NCBI GenBank assembly: GCA_964400515.1
Contig: CAYNTJ010000006.1
Coordinates: 74,525-138,524 of the forward strand
Direction: 5' to 3'
Source: JAAYHV01 sp964400515
GTDB taxonomy: Bacteria > Bacillota > Clostridia > Peptostreptococcales > Anaerovoracaceae
DNA length: 64,000 bases
Of the stretch, positions 53,731 through 62,261 are shown in pieces; position 1 is the first letter of the stretch, and every line of letters begins with the position of its first letter. Both the position numbers and the translations under genes were made by a program. The notes beneath the pieces are model-generated. The model was not told the DNA's origin. It ran no database searches and saw nothing but the letters and a program-made list of their open reading frames with translations.

Positions 53731-56700
53731 TTCAATTATTAATGTTTCGGGAGTTTCTGATAATCGAGTGGCTCCCATAGCAGCTGAATATATTAACGAA
53801 AAAAAGAACTCAATTTTCTTGGTTTCGTCTAGCGTAAGGGCAAAGAGACTCAAAGAGGATCTTGCCTTTTTTGTCAATAAAGAAATTATAGTTTTACCTG
53901 AATATGAAGAAACACTGATTACATATATTGCAAAAGACAGGGATTTTTTATTAAAACAGCTGCAAGGCATGTCCATGCTGGCAAATAACAAGGAAATAGT
54001 TATTATAATACCTGTAAAAGCTGCAATAATGAAGTTACCCCATAAAGATAGTTTTGTAAATAATATAATAAAGTATCGTTTGGGAGAAGAAGTTGATATA
54101 AATACTATAGCAGCTAATTTGACTAAATTAGGCTATGAAAGGAAAAAACAGGTATTTAGGAAAGGGGATTATTCATTAAGGGGCGAGATAATTGATATAT
54201 TCCCTCCGGATTACGATTATCCAATCAGGATAGACTTGTTTGATACGATTATTGATTCCATTAAAAGCTTTGAAGTGGAAAGCCAACGCTCAATAGAAAA
54301 TATAAATGAGTTTTCTGCAAGCCCTTTGGTACATTTGATTCCCGATGAAAGTGATATTGACGATGCCCTGAAAAAATTAGAGAAGAACTATAAAAGACAA
54401 ATCGATAAGACGGGTATGAATGAAGAGCTAAGCAGCGCTTTGAGTAGAATTACAGAGACCATGAAGAGGGGTGATAATCCTCAGATATATCTTGATTATT
54501 TAAATTATTTTACCCAAGAGTTCAGTTATATTTGGGACTATACAAACGATGGTGTTATACTAATTGATGACCCTGCCCGCATAATGGAGGTTTTATCAAT
54601 TAAATCAAAGGAAGATAAAAATGATTATGAAACCCTCTTGGAAAGGGGACAGATAGTTCCAAGGGATTGGGACAGACTGTCTTCGGAAAAGGATTACTTT
54701 AAAGTATATGATAATAATTGCGTTATATTTACTCCTTTCCCCGAAAGAATAGCAGGAGTTGACACAATAAATGAAATAAGGAATATAAAATCTTATCAGA
54801 TGATGCCTTTTTTAGGGAATATGTCAATGTTTGGCGAAGAGGTTAACAAGTATTTAAATAAAAGATATACGGTACATGTAACCGCAAATGATGAAAACAG
54901 GCTGGAACAAATCAAAGAATATTTAGGGGATACGGGTATATTTGGGAATATAATATTTGATTTGGGCAACGTTCAAAACGGTATGGTTTTTCCGGATAAA
55001 AAAATATGCTATATATCCGAAAATGATATTTTTAACAGCCATAAAAAAAGGAGAAGAACAGAGAAAAAAGCCAAAAGTCCGATTAAGCTATTTTCTGATT
55101 TGGCTAAAGGCGATTATGTTGTCCACGAAAACCATGGAATAGGTAAATTTATAGGAATAGAAACCTTAACAATAGATGGTGATATTAAAGATTATCTTAA
55201 GCTAAAATATGCAGGAACCGATACTCTATATATTCCCACCGAGCAGATGGATATTGTACAAAAATATGTGAGTAGTGAAGGCTTTTCTCCGAAATTATCA
55301 AAGTTATCGGGCAGTGAGTGGCAAAACACCAAAGCCAAAGCCAAAGCAGCAATAATGGATATTGCGGAAGATTTAATCAAGCTTTATGCTGAAAGAGAAC
55401 TAAAGGGTGGATATTCCTTTGATAAAGATTCTGTTTGGCAAAGGGAATTTGAGGAAGACTTTCCATATAATGAAACCGTAGACCAATTAAAAGCAACTGA
55501 AGAGATAAAAGCGGATATGGAAAAACCCATGGCAATGGATAGATTATTGTGCGGTGATGTGGGATACGGTAAAACTGAAGTGGCTGCCAGAGCTGTCTTT
55601 AAATGCTTGGACAATGGGAAACAGGCTGTAATATTAGCGCCCACAACAATTCTTGTAAATCAACATTATTATTCGTTAAAAGAAAGATTTGAGAAATTTC
55701 CTTTTAAAGTGGAGATGCTTTCAAGATTCAGAAGTAAAAGGGAACAGGAAGAAATAATAAGAAGGTTAAACCGAGGGGAAATAGATCTTGTTATAGGAAC
55801 CCATAGAGTTGTTTCAAAGGATGTAAAATTTAAAGATTTGGGATTGCTTGTTATTGATGAGGAACAAAGATTCGGGGTCAAGCATAAAGAAAGAATTAAA
55901 GAAATGAAAAAGGATGTGGATGTATTAACTTTATCAGCCACGCCTATACCAAGAACCCTCAACATGTCATTGACAGGGATAAGAGACATGAGTGTTTTAG
56001 AGGAGCCTCCCGAAGACAGATACCCGGTACAAACCTATGTTACCCAGTTGGATGATAATCTGTTAAAAGAAATAATCGACAGGGAACTAAACAGAAACGG
56101 CCAGGTCTTTATGGTGTATAACAGGGTAAAGGATATAGATAAAATTTCAAAGAAGATATCTCAATTGGTTCCCGGAGCTACTATTGCAGTCGGTCATGGC
56201 CAAATGGGGGAGACGGCACTGGAAAATATAATGATAAAATTTGTAGAAGGGGATATTGATATATTAATTGCCACAACCATTGTGGAATCAGGTATAGATA
56301 TTCCCAATGCAAATACCATGATAGTGCTAAACGCAGATAGATTTGGACTATCCCAGCTTTATCAGCTCAGAGGGAGGGTAGGTAGATCAAACCGCATCGC
56401 CTATACATATCTGATGTATGATAATAATAAAGTTTTAACGGAAATAGCCGAAAAAAGGCTGAAAGCAATCAGGGAATTTACGGAGTTTGGAGCAGGATTT
56501 AAAATAGCCATGAGGGATATGGAAATTAGAGGAGCGGGGAATGTTCTTGGTGCTCAGCAGCATGGTCATATGACCAATCTTGGTTATGAATTGTATTGTA
56601 AAGAAGTGGAAAGAGCGGTTAAATTAATAAAAGGTGAAGTTTCTACGGATTTGAAATATGATATAAATCTGGAAATTAAGGTTCCTGCAGTTATACCTGC

Positions 56701-57103
56701 CGGTTTTATTAATGATGAAACATTAAGGATACAGATGTATAAAAAAATTGCCCAAATAACAAGCAGCGAAGATAGGTGGGACTTGATAGATGAATTCAAT
56801 GATAGATTTGGAGATATTCCCAAAGAAACTATGAATCTAATTGATATTTCATTGATAAGAGCTTTGGCGGAAGAATTAAAAATACACAGCATTAGCGAAA
56901 AAAGCGGAGAGATGATAGTAAGGTTTGGGGAACACAACCTATTAAACGGTTTTTCCCTTTCCAATGCCTCTTTACGTTTCGGAAGGGACTTATTTATACA
57001 TGCAGGTAAAATACCTATGATAAAATTAAAATTTCAGGAAAAAACAAAGCTGCCAATTCTATTGGAGCTACTGGAGATACTAAAGGATAATAAAAGCAGT
57101 TGA
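53723..57103 (+). CDS. mfd: Transcription-repair coupling factor
   Basis: 1126 aa, close to the usual 1150-1180. It releases RNA polymerase stalled at DNA lesions and recruits UvrA. The order is a UvrB-like N-terminal region, an RNA polymerase interaction domain starting at DLAKGDYVVHENHGIGKF (about 455), then RecG-like helicase: Walker A GDVGYGKTE (611-619), DEEQ (712-715), TLSATPIPRTLNMSL, TTIVESGIDIPNANTM and LYQLRGRVGRS. The C-terminal autoinhibitory region has the TRG motif area. Between pth and mfd Bacillus has fin; it is missing here and the two genes overlap. Confidence 0.97.
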   Translation: MSNSIINVSGVSDNRVAPIAAEYINEKKNSIFLVSSSVRAKRLKEDLAFFVNKEIIVLPEYEETLITYIAKDRDFLLKQLQGMSMLANNKEIVIIIPVKAAIMKLPHKDSFVNNIIKYRLGEEVDINTIAANLTKLGYERKKQVFRKGDYSLRGEIIDIFPPDYDYPIRIDLFDTIIDSIKSFEVESQRSIENINEFSASPLVHLIPDESDIDDALKKLEKNYKRQIDKTGMNEELSSALSRITETMKRGDNPQIYLDYLNYFTQEFSYIWDYTNDGVILIDDPARIMEVLSIKSKEDKNDYETLLERGQIVPRDWDRLSSEKDYFKVYDNNCVIFTPFPERIAGVDTINEIRNIKSYQMMPFLGNMSMFGEEVNKYLNKRYTVHVTANDENRLEQIKEYLGDTGIFGNIIFDLGNVQNGMVFPDKKICYISENDIFNSHKKRRRTEKKAKSPIKLFSDLAKGDYVVHENHGIGKFIGIETLTIDGDIKDYLKLKYAGTDTLYIPTEQMDIVQKYVSSEGFSPKLSKLSGSEWQNTKAKAKAAIMDIAEDLIKLYAERELKGGYSFDKDSVWQREFEEDFPYNETVDQLKATEEIKADMEKPMAMDRLLCGDVGYGKTEVAARAVFKCLDNGKQAVILAPTTILVNQHYYSLKERFEKFPFKVEMLSRFRSKREQEEIIRRLNRGEIDLVIGTHRVVSKDVKFKDLGLLVIDEEQRFGVKHKERIKEMKKDVDVLTLSATPIPRTLNMSLTGIRDMSVLEEPPEDRYPVQTYVTQLDDNLLKEIIDRELNRNGQVFMVYNRVKDIDKISKKISQLVPGATIAVGHGQMGETALENIMIKFVEGDIDILIATTIVESGIDIPNANTMIVLNADRFGLSQLYQLRGRVGRSNRIAYTYLMYDNNKVLTEIAEKRLKAIREFTEFGAGFKIAMRDMEIRGAGNVLGAQQHGHMTNLGYELYCKEVERAVKLIKGEVSTDLKYDINLEIKVPAVIPAGFINDETLRIQMYKKIAQITSSEDRWDLIDEFNDRFGDIPKETMNLIDISLIRALAEELKIHSISEKSGEMIVRFGEHNLLNGFSLSNASLRFGRDLFIHAGKIPMIKLKFQEKTKLPILLELLEILKDNKSS

Positions 57104-57107
57104 ATTC

Positions 57108-57136
57108 TTGATATATAATGGCCCATTGTGTATAAT
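57108..57136 (+). promoter_or_regulatory. Sigma-A promoter after mfd
   Basis: TTGATA (57108-57113), a 17-nt spacer and TATAAT (57131-57136), 32 nt before the deaminase ATG. A new transcription unit starts here. Confidence 0.8.
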
Positions 57137-57168
57137 ACTAGGGTAATCATGGGATAAATGGAGGGATT

Positions 57169-58458
57169 ATGTTATTTAAAAATATTACTATATTGGATGA
57201 AAACTTTGATATAAAAGAAAACATGTATGTGGGAATCAAGGGCGACAGTATTGATTATATCGGAGACTTAGAACCTGAGATGGATTATGGCCAAGTATAT
57301 GATGGCGAAAAAAAATTACTTATGCCAGGCTTTTATAATGCCCACGGACATTCTGCAATGTCCCTAATGAGGGGCTACGGGGAAAACCTTTCCCTGCAGG
57401 ATTGGCTGATAAAAAAAATATTTCCTTTTGAAGATAAGCTTTATCGCAAAGCCATATACTGGGCTACTCAGTTGACTATGGCTGAATCTATGCGATTTGG
57501 CATAGTTTCAACAACCGATATGTACTATTTTATTGACGATATGGTGAGAGCAATCATAAAATCCGGGGAGAAATGCAATGTTTCCAGGGCCGTAGTTAAT
57601 AACACGGGTATGGATCCTAAAGACCTTGAGTCTTATGCCGAAATGAAGGAAACTGCAATTACTTATCACGGTTTTAAAAACAATAAAATATTAGTGGATA
57701 ACAGTATACATGCAGAATATACATCGGATGAAAAAACTGTAAGAGCGGTTTCGGAAATCACTAAGGAAATGGGACTTGGTATGCATGTGCACATTGCCGA
57801 GACGGAATATGAAACCCTTGAATGTATGAAAAGGCATGGGGGAAAGACTCCTGTGGAATATTTCAATGATTTGGGGCTGTTTGATTCAAGAACCACTGCT
57901 GCCCATTGCGTATGGTTAAAAGATGAAGATATGGACATACTTAAAGAAAAAAATGTTACGGTTGCCAGTAATCCTATAAGTAATTTAAAATTAGCCAGTG
58001 GTATCTGCAATGTACCAAGTCTTTATAAAAAGGGTGTAAATGTGGCAATAGGTACAGATAGTGTGGCAAGTAATAACAGCTTAAACTTTTTTGAGGAAAT
58101 AAAAACCTTTGCATTATTAGGTAAAATTAAAAGCGGAGATCCTTCTTTAATGACGCCTAAGCAGGTTTTATACAGTGCAACCAGGGCCGGCGCTTTAAGC
58201 CAAGGCAGAAATGATTGCGGATTAATAAAAAAAGGATTTAAGGCGGATTTAATTGTGGTTGACTTAAATGTTCCAAACATGCAGCCTGTTCATAATATAA
58301 GTAATAATCTTGTTTATTCGGCTTCCGGAAATGATGTGATACTTACTATGGTTGATGGACGCGTTATTTATAAAAATGGCGAGTATTTAACATTGGATTT
58401 GGAAACAGTTATATATGAAACAAATTTTGCAAAAAATAAGATATTAGGGATGTTTTAG
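57169..58458 (+). CDS. Amidohydrolase of the SAH/MTA deaminase family
   Basis: 429 aa metal-dependent deaminase (TrzN/MtaD/5'-deoxyadenosine deaminase group). Metal ligands are NAHGHSAMSL (HxH, about 61-63), MHVHIAETEYET with the histidine and catalytic glutamate, AAHCVWL and GTDSVASNNSLNFFEE for the last aspartate. The LMRGYGENLSLQDWL lid is typical. It removes the amino group of adenosine-type compounds such as S-adenosylhomocysteine or 5'-deoxyadenosine; the exact one is not determined. It starts a transcription unit with the flippase 3 nt downstream. Confidence 0.9.
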   Translation: MLFKNITILDENFDIKENMYVGIKGDSIDYIGDLEPEMDYGQVYDGEKKLLMPGFYNAHGHSAMSLMRGYGENLSLQDWLIKKIFPFEDKLYRKAIYWATQLTMAESMRFGIVSTTDMYYFIDDMVRAIIKSGEKCNVSRAVVNNTGMDPKDLESYAEMKETAITYHGFKNNKILVDNSIHAEYTSDEKTVRAVSEITKEMGLGMHVHIAETEYETLECMKRHGGKTPVEYFNDLGLFDSRTTAAHCVWLKDEDMDILKEKNVTVASNPISNLKLASGICNVPSLYKKGVNVAIGTDSVASNNSLNFFEEIKTFALLGKIKSGDPSLMTPKQVLYSATRAGALSQGRNDCGLIKKGFKADLIVVDLNVPNMQPVHNISNNLVYSASGNDVILTMVDGRVIYKNGEYLTLDLETVIYETNFAKNKILGMF

Positions 58459-58461
58459 AAA

Positions 58462-60099
58462 ATGAGAATTGATAATTTGGAAAATAAAAATGGACATAAA
58501 TTTTTGGCCGGTACGATGATACTGGCAATTACGGGCATACTTGTTAAGTTCCTGGGAGCTTTTTTCAGAATACCCCTTACAAATCTAATAGGTGAAGTAG
58601 GTATGGCATATTACGGAGTGGCATACCCGATTTATTCATTATTTTTGGTATTGTCAACTACGGGGATACCTGTGGCAATATCAAAGATGGTTTCGGAAAG
58701 AATAGTAAATGATAATTATGGCGGAGCTCATAAGGTTTTCAAAACATCGCTCATGCTGCTTTCGATAATTGGTTTCCTTTCTTTTCTGATATGCTTCTTT
58801 GGAGCTGAAAAAATAGCAATAGCAGTGGGCAATGTGAATGCAGAGTATTCTATAAAAGCGATTTCTCCGGCATTGCTGTTGATACCTCTGGTATCTTCTT
58901 TCAGGGGATATTTTCAAGGAAGACAGAATATGAGGCCCACAGCGTTTTCTCAGCTTATAGAACAGATATTCAGAGTATCAATAGGATTATTGCTGTCATT
59001 TCTGCTTATCAAAAATAGCCTGGAGCTGGCAGCTGCCGGAGCAACCTTTGGAGCAACAGCAGGAGCTATAGGGGCACTTATTACCATTGCATTAATATAT
59101 TATTTGGACAGAAAGAATCTTAAAAACAAAATAAATTCATTTAAAACGACTTATGAAAGCTATAGACATATATTAAAACAGATAGTTGTAATAGCCATAC
59201 CAATAACAATAGGCGCAACCATAATGCCAATCATGATGAATATTGACACGGCAATTATAATGAACAGATTACAGGCCACCGGATGGTCCACCCAGGAGGC
59301 TACGGCACTGTTTGGTCTATTGTCCGGATATTGCAATTCACTTATACAATTCCCACAGGTGTTTACTACTGCAGTTGCCATAAGTATTGTACCTGCTGTA
59401 TCTGCCGCTTTTGCAAGAAAAGATAAGGATGATCTGGACTTTAACATTAAGCTTGGCTTAAGAACAATGATGATTATAGGGTTTCCTTGTTTCATAGGAA
59501 TGCTGGTCTTGGCAAAGCCTATTTTACTTTTACTTTATCCTTTCCAAATTGAAGGAGCGACGGCGGCTGTACCGACTTTTATGATATTAACAGTGGAAAT
59601 AGTATTTTTAAGCGGTGTGCAAACCTTTACGGGAATACTACAGGGAATATCCAAAATGAATGTACCTGTTGTTAACTTGGCAATAAGTGCACTGGTAAAG
59701 ATAGCAGTAACCTACATATTAGTAGGGATACCGGCTGTTAATGTGATGGGGGCTGCGGCCGGTACTGTATGTGCTTTTATGGTAGCTTGCATACTTGATT
59801 ATTATGCAGTAAAGAAATATGTCGGCACTAAATTTGACTTGAAATTAACAGTGCTAAAACCTCTGCTTTCTTCACTTATAATGGGAGCGATAACATATAT
59901 AAGTTATACTGGCTTATACATGCTCACCCAGCGTAATAGCATATCCACTATGGTTGCCGTTATAATAGGCGTGGTTGTTTATTTTATAATGGTATTTTGG
60001 ACCGGAACGGTAACAAGACAAGAGCTTATCAATATGCCAAAGGGAAGCAGTATAGTTAAAATTTCAGATAAAATGCATTTAACTAAGAAAGTGAATTGA
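58462..60099 (+). CDS. MOP-superfamily flippase (SpoVB/YabM-like polysaccharide transporter)
   Basis: 545 aa with about fourteen hydrophobic segments. The start LAGTMILAITGILVKFLGAFFRIPL and GMAYYGVAYPIYSLFL are signatures of the SpoVB/MurJ-like PST family that flips lipid-linked saccharides across the membrane. FRGYFQGRQNMRPTAFSQLIEQ, a charged inner loop, and a central arginine-rich region are conserved. It takes the place of yabM between mfd and mazG in Bacillus. Ligand unknown; lipid II or an exopolysaccharide unit are options. Confidence 0.92.
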   Translation: MRIDNLENKNGHKFLAGTMILAITGILVKFLGAFFRIPLTNLIGEVGMAYYGVAYPIYSLFLVLSTTGIPVAISKMVSERIVNDNYGGAHKVFKTSLMLLSIIGFLSFLICFFGAEKIAIAVGNVNAEYSIKAISPALLLIPLVSSFRGYFQGRQNMRPTAFSQLIEQIFRVSIGLLLSFLLIKNSLELAAAGATFGATAGAIGALITIALIYYLDRKNLKNKINSFKTTYESYRHILKQIVVIAIPITIGATIMPIMMNIDTAIIMNRLQATGWSTQEATALFGLLSGYCNSLIQFPQVFTTAVAISIVPAVSAAFARKDKDDLDFNIKLGLRTMMIIGFPCFIGMLVLAKPILLLLYPFQIEGATAAVPTFMILTVEIVFLSGVQTFTGILQGISKMNVPVVNLAISALVKIAVTYILVGIPAVNVMGAAAGTVCAFMVACILDYYAVKKYVGTKFDLKLTVLKPLLSSLIMGAITYISYTGLYMLTQRNSISTMVAVIIGVVVYFIMVFWTGTVTRQELINMPKGSSIVKISDKMHLTKKVN

Positions 60100-60101
60100 T
60101 T

Positions 60102-60905
60102 ATGAGAGATTACGAACATGTTTTAAGGGAAAGCAGCGAGTTAAATGAAGCTTTTATAAGATTATATAATCTTATAAAGATATTGAGGGTTGAATGCCCC
60201 TGGGACAAAGAACAGACCCATGAAAGCTTAGTGTCCTGCATGAAGGAAGAAGCATATGAAGTAATTGAGGCCATAAGCAAAAAAGATATAAAAAATCTGC
60301 GGGAAGAATTGGGAGATGTCTTGCTACAAGTGGTATTTCATGGTATAATAGCCGAAGAGTTATCCGAATTTGAGCTTATTGATGTAATAAATCAAGAATG
60401 CGAAAAAATGATAAGAAGACACCCACATGTTTTCCAAGAAAAAGAAGACAAAACTATTGACAAAGTATTGAAAACATGGGAAGATATCAAGTGTAACGAG
60501 CATTTATCCCAAAACCAAACGGAAAGATTAAAAGGCGTGCCGAAAGCATTACCTGCACTTATAAGAAGTTCAAAAGTGCAAAAGAAAGCAAGGGAAAGCG
60601 GTTTTGATTGGGAAGATGTAAACGGTGCCTTGGATAAGATAAATGAAGAAACAAAAGAATTGATAGAAGCAATAAATGCAAATGACAATAAAAATATTGA
60701 AGAAGAAATAGGTGATTTATTGTTTGCGGTAGTAAATGCATCTAGATTTTTAAAGGTGAATCCTGAAGAAGCATTGGTGAAAACCACAGAGAAATTCATA
60801 AGAAGATATGAATTCATCGAGAATAATGCCGATAAAAGAATGGAAGATATGTCATTGGATGAAATGGACAGTCTATGGGATGAAGCCAAGAAAAAAGGTC
60901 TATAA
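60102..60905 (+). CDS. mazG: Nucleoside triphosphate pyrophosphohydrolase MazG
   Basis: 267 aa with tandem MazG domains. RVECPWDKEQTHESLVSCMKEEAYEV (in part) starts domain 1; the EExxE and EExxD metal motifs are KEEAYEVIEAI and REELGDVLLQVVFH. Domain 2 repeats them as NEETKELIEAI and EEEIGDLLFAVVN. It removes pyrophosphate from non-canonical or excess NTPs. In Bacillus the homologue YabN has an additional N-terminal methylase domain, absent here. ATG at 60102 is 5 nt after the flippase stop; a TTG at 60096 overlaps it. Ribosome site is weak. Confidence 0.94.
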   Translation: MRDYEHVLRESSELNEAFIRLYNLIKILRVECPWDKEQTHESLVSCMKEEAYEVIEAISKKDIKNLREELGDVLLQVVFHGIIAEELSEFELIDVINQECEKMIRRHPHVFQEKEDKTIDKVLKTWEDIKCNEHLSQNQTERLKGVPKALPALIRSSKVQKKARESGFDWEDVNGALDKINEETKELIEAINANDNKNIEEEIGDLLFAVVNASRFLKVNPEEALVKTTEKFIRRYEFIENNADKRMEDMSLDEMDSLWDEAKKKGL

Positions 60906-60925
60906 TCGTAATACCTGTATTACGA
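60906..60925 (+). promoter_or_regulatory. Inverted repeat upstream of hup
   Basis: TCGTAATAC and GTATTACGA form perfect 9-bp arms around CT, starting right at the mazG stop. No T-tract follows, so an operator or processing site fits better than a terminator. The function is not known. Confidence 0.5.
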
Positions 60926-60949
60926 ATTATAATAATAAGGAGGAAAATT

Positions 60950-61228
60950 ATGAATAAAGCTGAATTAGTTACTAAAGTTGCTGAAAAGACAAACTTAAAA
61001 AAGAAAGATGCTGAATTGGCATTGGAAGCAGTATTATGCAGTATTGAAGAAACACTTGTTGCTGGTGACAGTGTTAGATTAATAGGATTTGGAACTTTCG
61101 AAACTAGAGAAAGAAAAGCAAGAAAAGGAAGAAATCCTCAAAAACCAGACGCAATTATTGAAATACCTGCATCAAAAGCTCCGGTTTTCAAAGCAGGAAA
61201 ATCATTAAAGGATGCTGTTAACAAGTAA
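60950..61228 (+). CDS. hup: HU family DNA-binding protein
   Basis: 92 aa nucleoid protein that bends DNA as a dimer. MNKAELVTKVAEKTNLKKKD forms the helical half. GDSVRLIGFGTFETRERKARKGRNPQ is the HU signature with the arm, including the proline at its tip. AAGGAGG 5 nt before the ATG predicts high expression. It has a following terminator. Bacillus has no hup at this place between mazG and rqcP, but clostridia often do. Confidence 0.97.
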   Translation: MNKAELVTKVAEKTNLKKKDAELALEAVLCSIEETLVAGDSVRLIGFGTFETRERKARKGRNPQKPDAIIEIPASKAPVFKAGKSLKDAVNK

Positions 61229-61239
61229 ATTATTTTAGG

Positions 61240-61268
61240 AATGAGCAGCACTTGTTGCTCATTTTTTA
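61240..61268 (+). terminator. Terminator after hup
   Basis: AATGAGCAGC and TTGCTCATT around ACTTG form an 8-9-bp stem, followed by a run of T residues. Confidence 0.85.
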
Positions 61269-61293
61269 TTTATTCATAATAATGGAGTTTAAA

Positions 61294-61536
61294 ATGAGAG
61301 TTGATAAATTTTTAAAAATATCAAGAATTATAAAAAGAAGAACCATAGCAAAAGAAGCCTGTGATCAGGGAAGAGTTATGGTAAACGGTAAAATAGCCAA
61401 GGCGGGAACAGAGATTGAAATAGATGATATAATTACGGTGACCTTTGGCAATAAAGAGATTAAAGCCCAGGTAAAGAAAATAAATGAATCCTGTAAAAAA
61501 CAGGATTCAGATGGTATGTATGAAATTATTAATTAG
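61294..61536 (+). CDS. rqcP: RqcP/YabO family S4-domain RNA-binding protein
   Basis: 80 aa. The S4 fold is clear: MRVDKFLKISRIIKRRTIAKEACDQGRVMVNG, given here as its motif blocks SRIIKRRT, AKEACDQGRV and VNGK. RqcP takes part in alanine tailing of stalled nascent chains in ribosome quality control (shown for Bacillus). I prefer the ATG at 61294 with GGAG 6 nt before it; ATGs at 61252 and 61282 lie before or on that site. Its last 8 nt overlap the convergent folT gene. Confidence 0.93.
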   Translation: MRVDKFLKISRIIKRRTIAKEACDQGRVMVNGKIAKAGTEIEIDDIITVTFGNKEIKAQVKKINESCKKQDSDGMYEIIN

Positions 61537-62059
61537 CCAAACCTTTAATTGTGGGTATTTTTTTTAAAACACCATTATATACCAGCGGAATAATTACGCC
61601 TTCGATAGGAATTAAAATCAGACATTTTACTATTCTGACCGGTAGTAATGCCAAGTATCCCTGACCTAAAAGTATTGTTAGCCAATAAGTGTTTAATAGC
61701 AAATGGATGAATATAGCTACTATTGTGCTGGCAACTAGGGTTCTCTTTACAGTAACCTGATGACCGTAAAGGACAAAACCATAGATGGCACCTACTAAAA
61801 ATGCGGAAAGGGTGAATCCCGGGAAGTACGCTCCACCTGTAGGGAAGAGCATCATACCTAAAATATCACCTAAAGCATATATTCCTCCGGCCCAAATAGG
61901 ACCGTAAAGAATTGCAGCTACAGCTATTGGAAGAAAACCAAAGCCTATTCTGACAATAGGTGTGTTAATTGAACAAAAGCGAGTTAATACGATTTCCAAT
62001 GCTATGAGAAAGGCTAATATTATCAATCTCAAAGTATTGGAGTGACTTTTTCTAAACAT
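61529..62059 (-). CDS. folT: ECF transporter folate-specific S component FolT
   Basis: 176 aa with about five to six membrane segments. The motif FGFLPIAVAAILYGPIWAGG and LGDILGMMLFPTGGAYFPGF are characteristic of FolT-type substrate-binding S components of energy-coupling-factor importers. ATPase and EcfT subunits are not in this window, so a shared ECF module is expected. Control by a THF riboswitch upstream directly supports a folate ligand. AGGAGG precedes the ATG by 9 nt. Confidence 0.93.
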   Translation of the reverse strand: MFRKSHSNTLRLIILAFLIALEIVLTRFCSINTPIVRIGFGFLPIAVAAILYGPIWAGGIYALGDILGMMLFPTGGAYFPGFTLSAFLVGAIYGFVLYGHQVTVKRTLVASTIVAIFIHLLLNTYWLTILLGQGYLALLPVRIVKCLILIPIEGVIIPLVYNGVLKKIPTIKGLAN

Positions 62060-62067
62060 AAAAAAAC

Positions 62068-62111
62068 CTCCTAACTTTATGCAATAACTATACTACACTA
62101 AAGTTTTGGAG
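62068..62111 (-). promoter_or_regulatory. Shine-Dalgarno-sequestering stem (riboswitch expression platform)
   Basis: In the minus-strand RNA CUCC-AAA-ACUUUA (62111-62099) can pair with UAAAGU-UA-GGAG (62079-62068), which includes the folT ribosome binding site. This suggests translational control by the upstream riboswitch. Confidence 0.6.
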
Positions 62112-62120
62112 CTTTAATGC

Positions 62121-62212
62121 AGTAGTGGACGCAATATTACACCGCAGCTTTTGCTTTCGTCCATAGGCAACATCCCATCCTATGGCACTTCACGCGCAAT
62201 ATTTACTCTACT
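62121..62212 (-). promoter_or_regulatory. Tetrahydrofolate (THF) riboswitch
   Basis: The minus strand opens and closes with AGTAG/CTACT (P1). Inside are AATATTGCG paired with a matching downstream strand, CGTGAAGTGCC, then AGGATGGGATGTTGCC and ACGAAAGC. GCTGCGGTGTAATATTGCGTCC (given in parts) completes it. These blocks match the THF riboswitch consensus, notably the GGGAUGU and GCGGUG segments. It precedes folT, the class's most common target. Confidence 0.9.
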
Positions 62213-62261
62213 GATACGAATATTAGCATATTTATATTAAAAATGCAACAAGGAGTTTATG

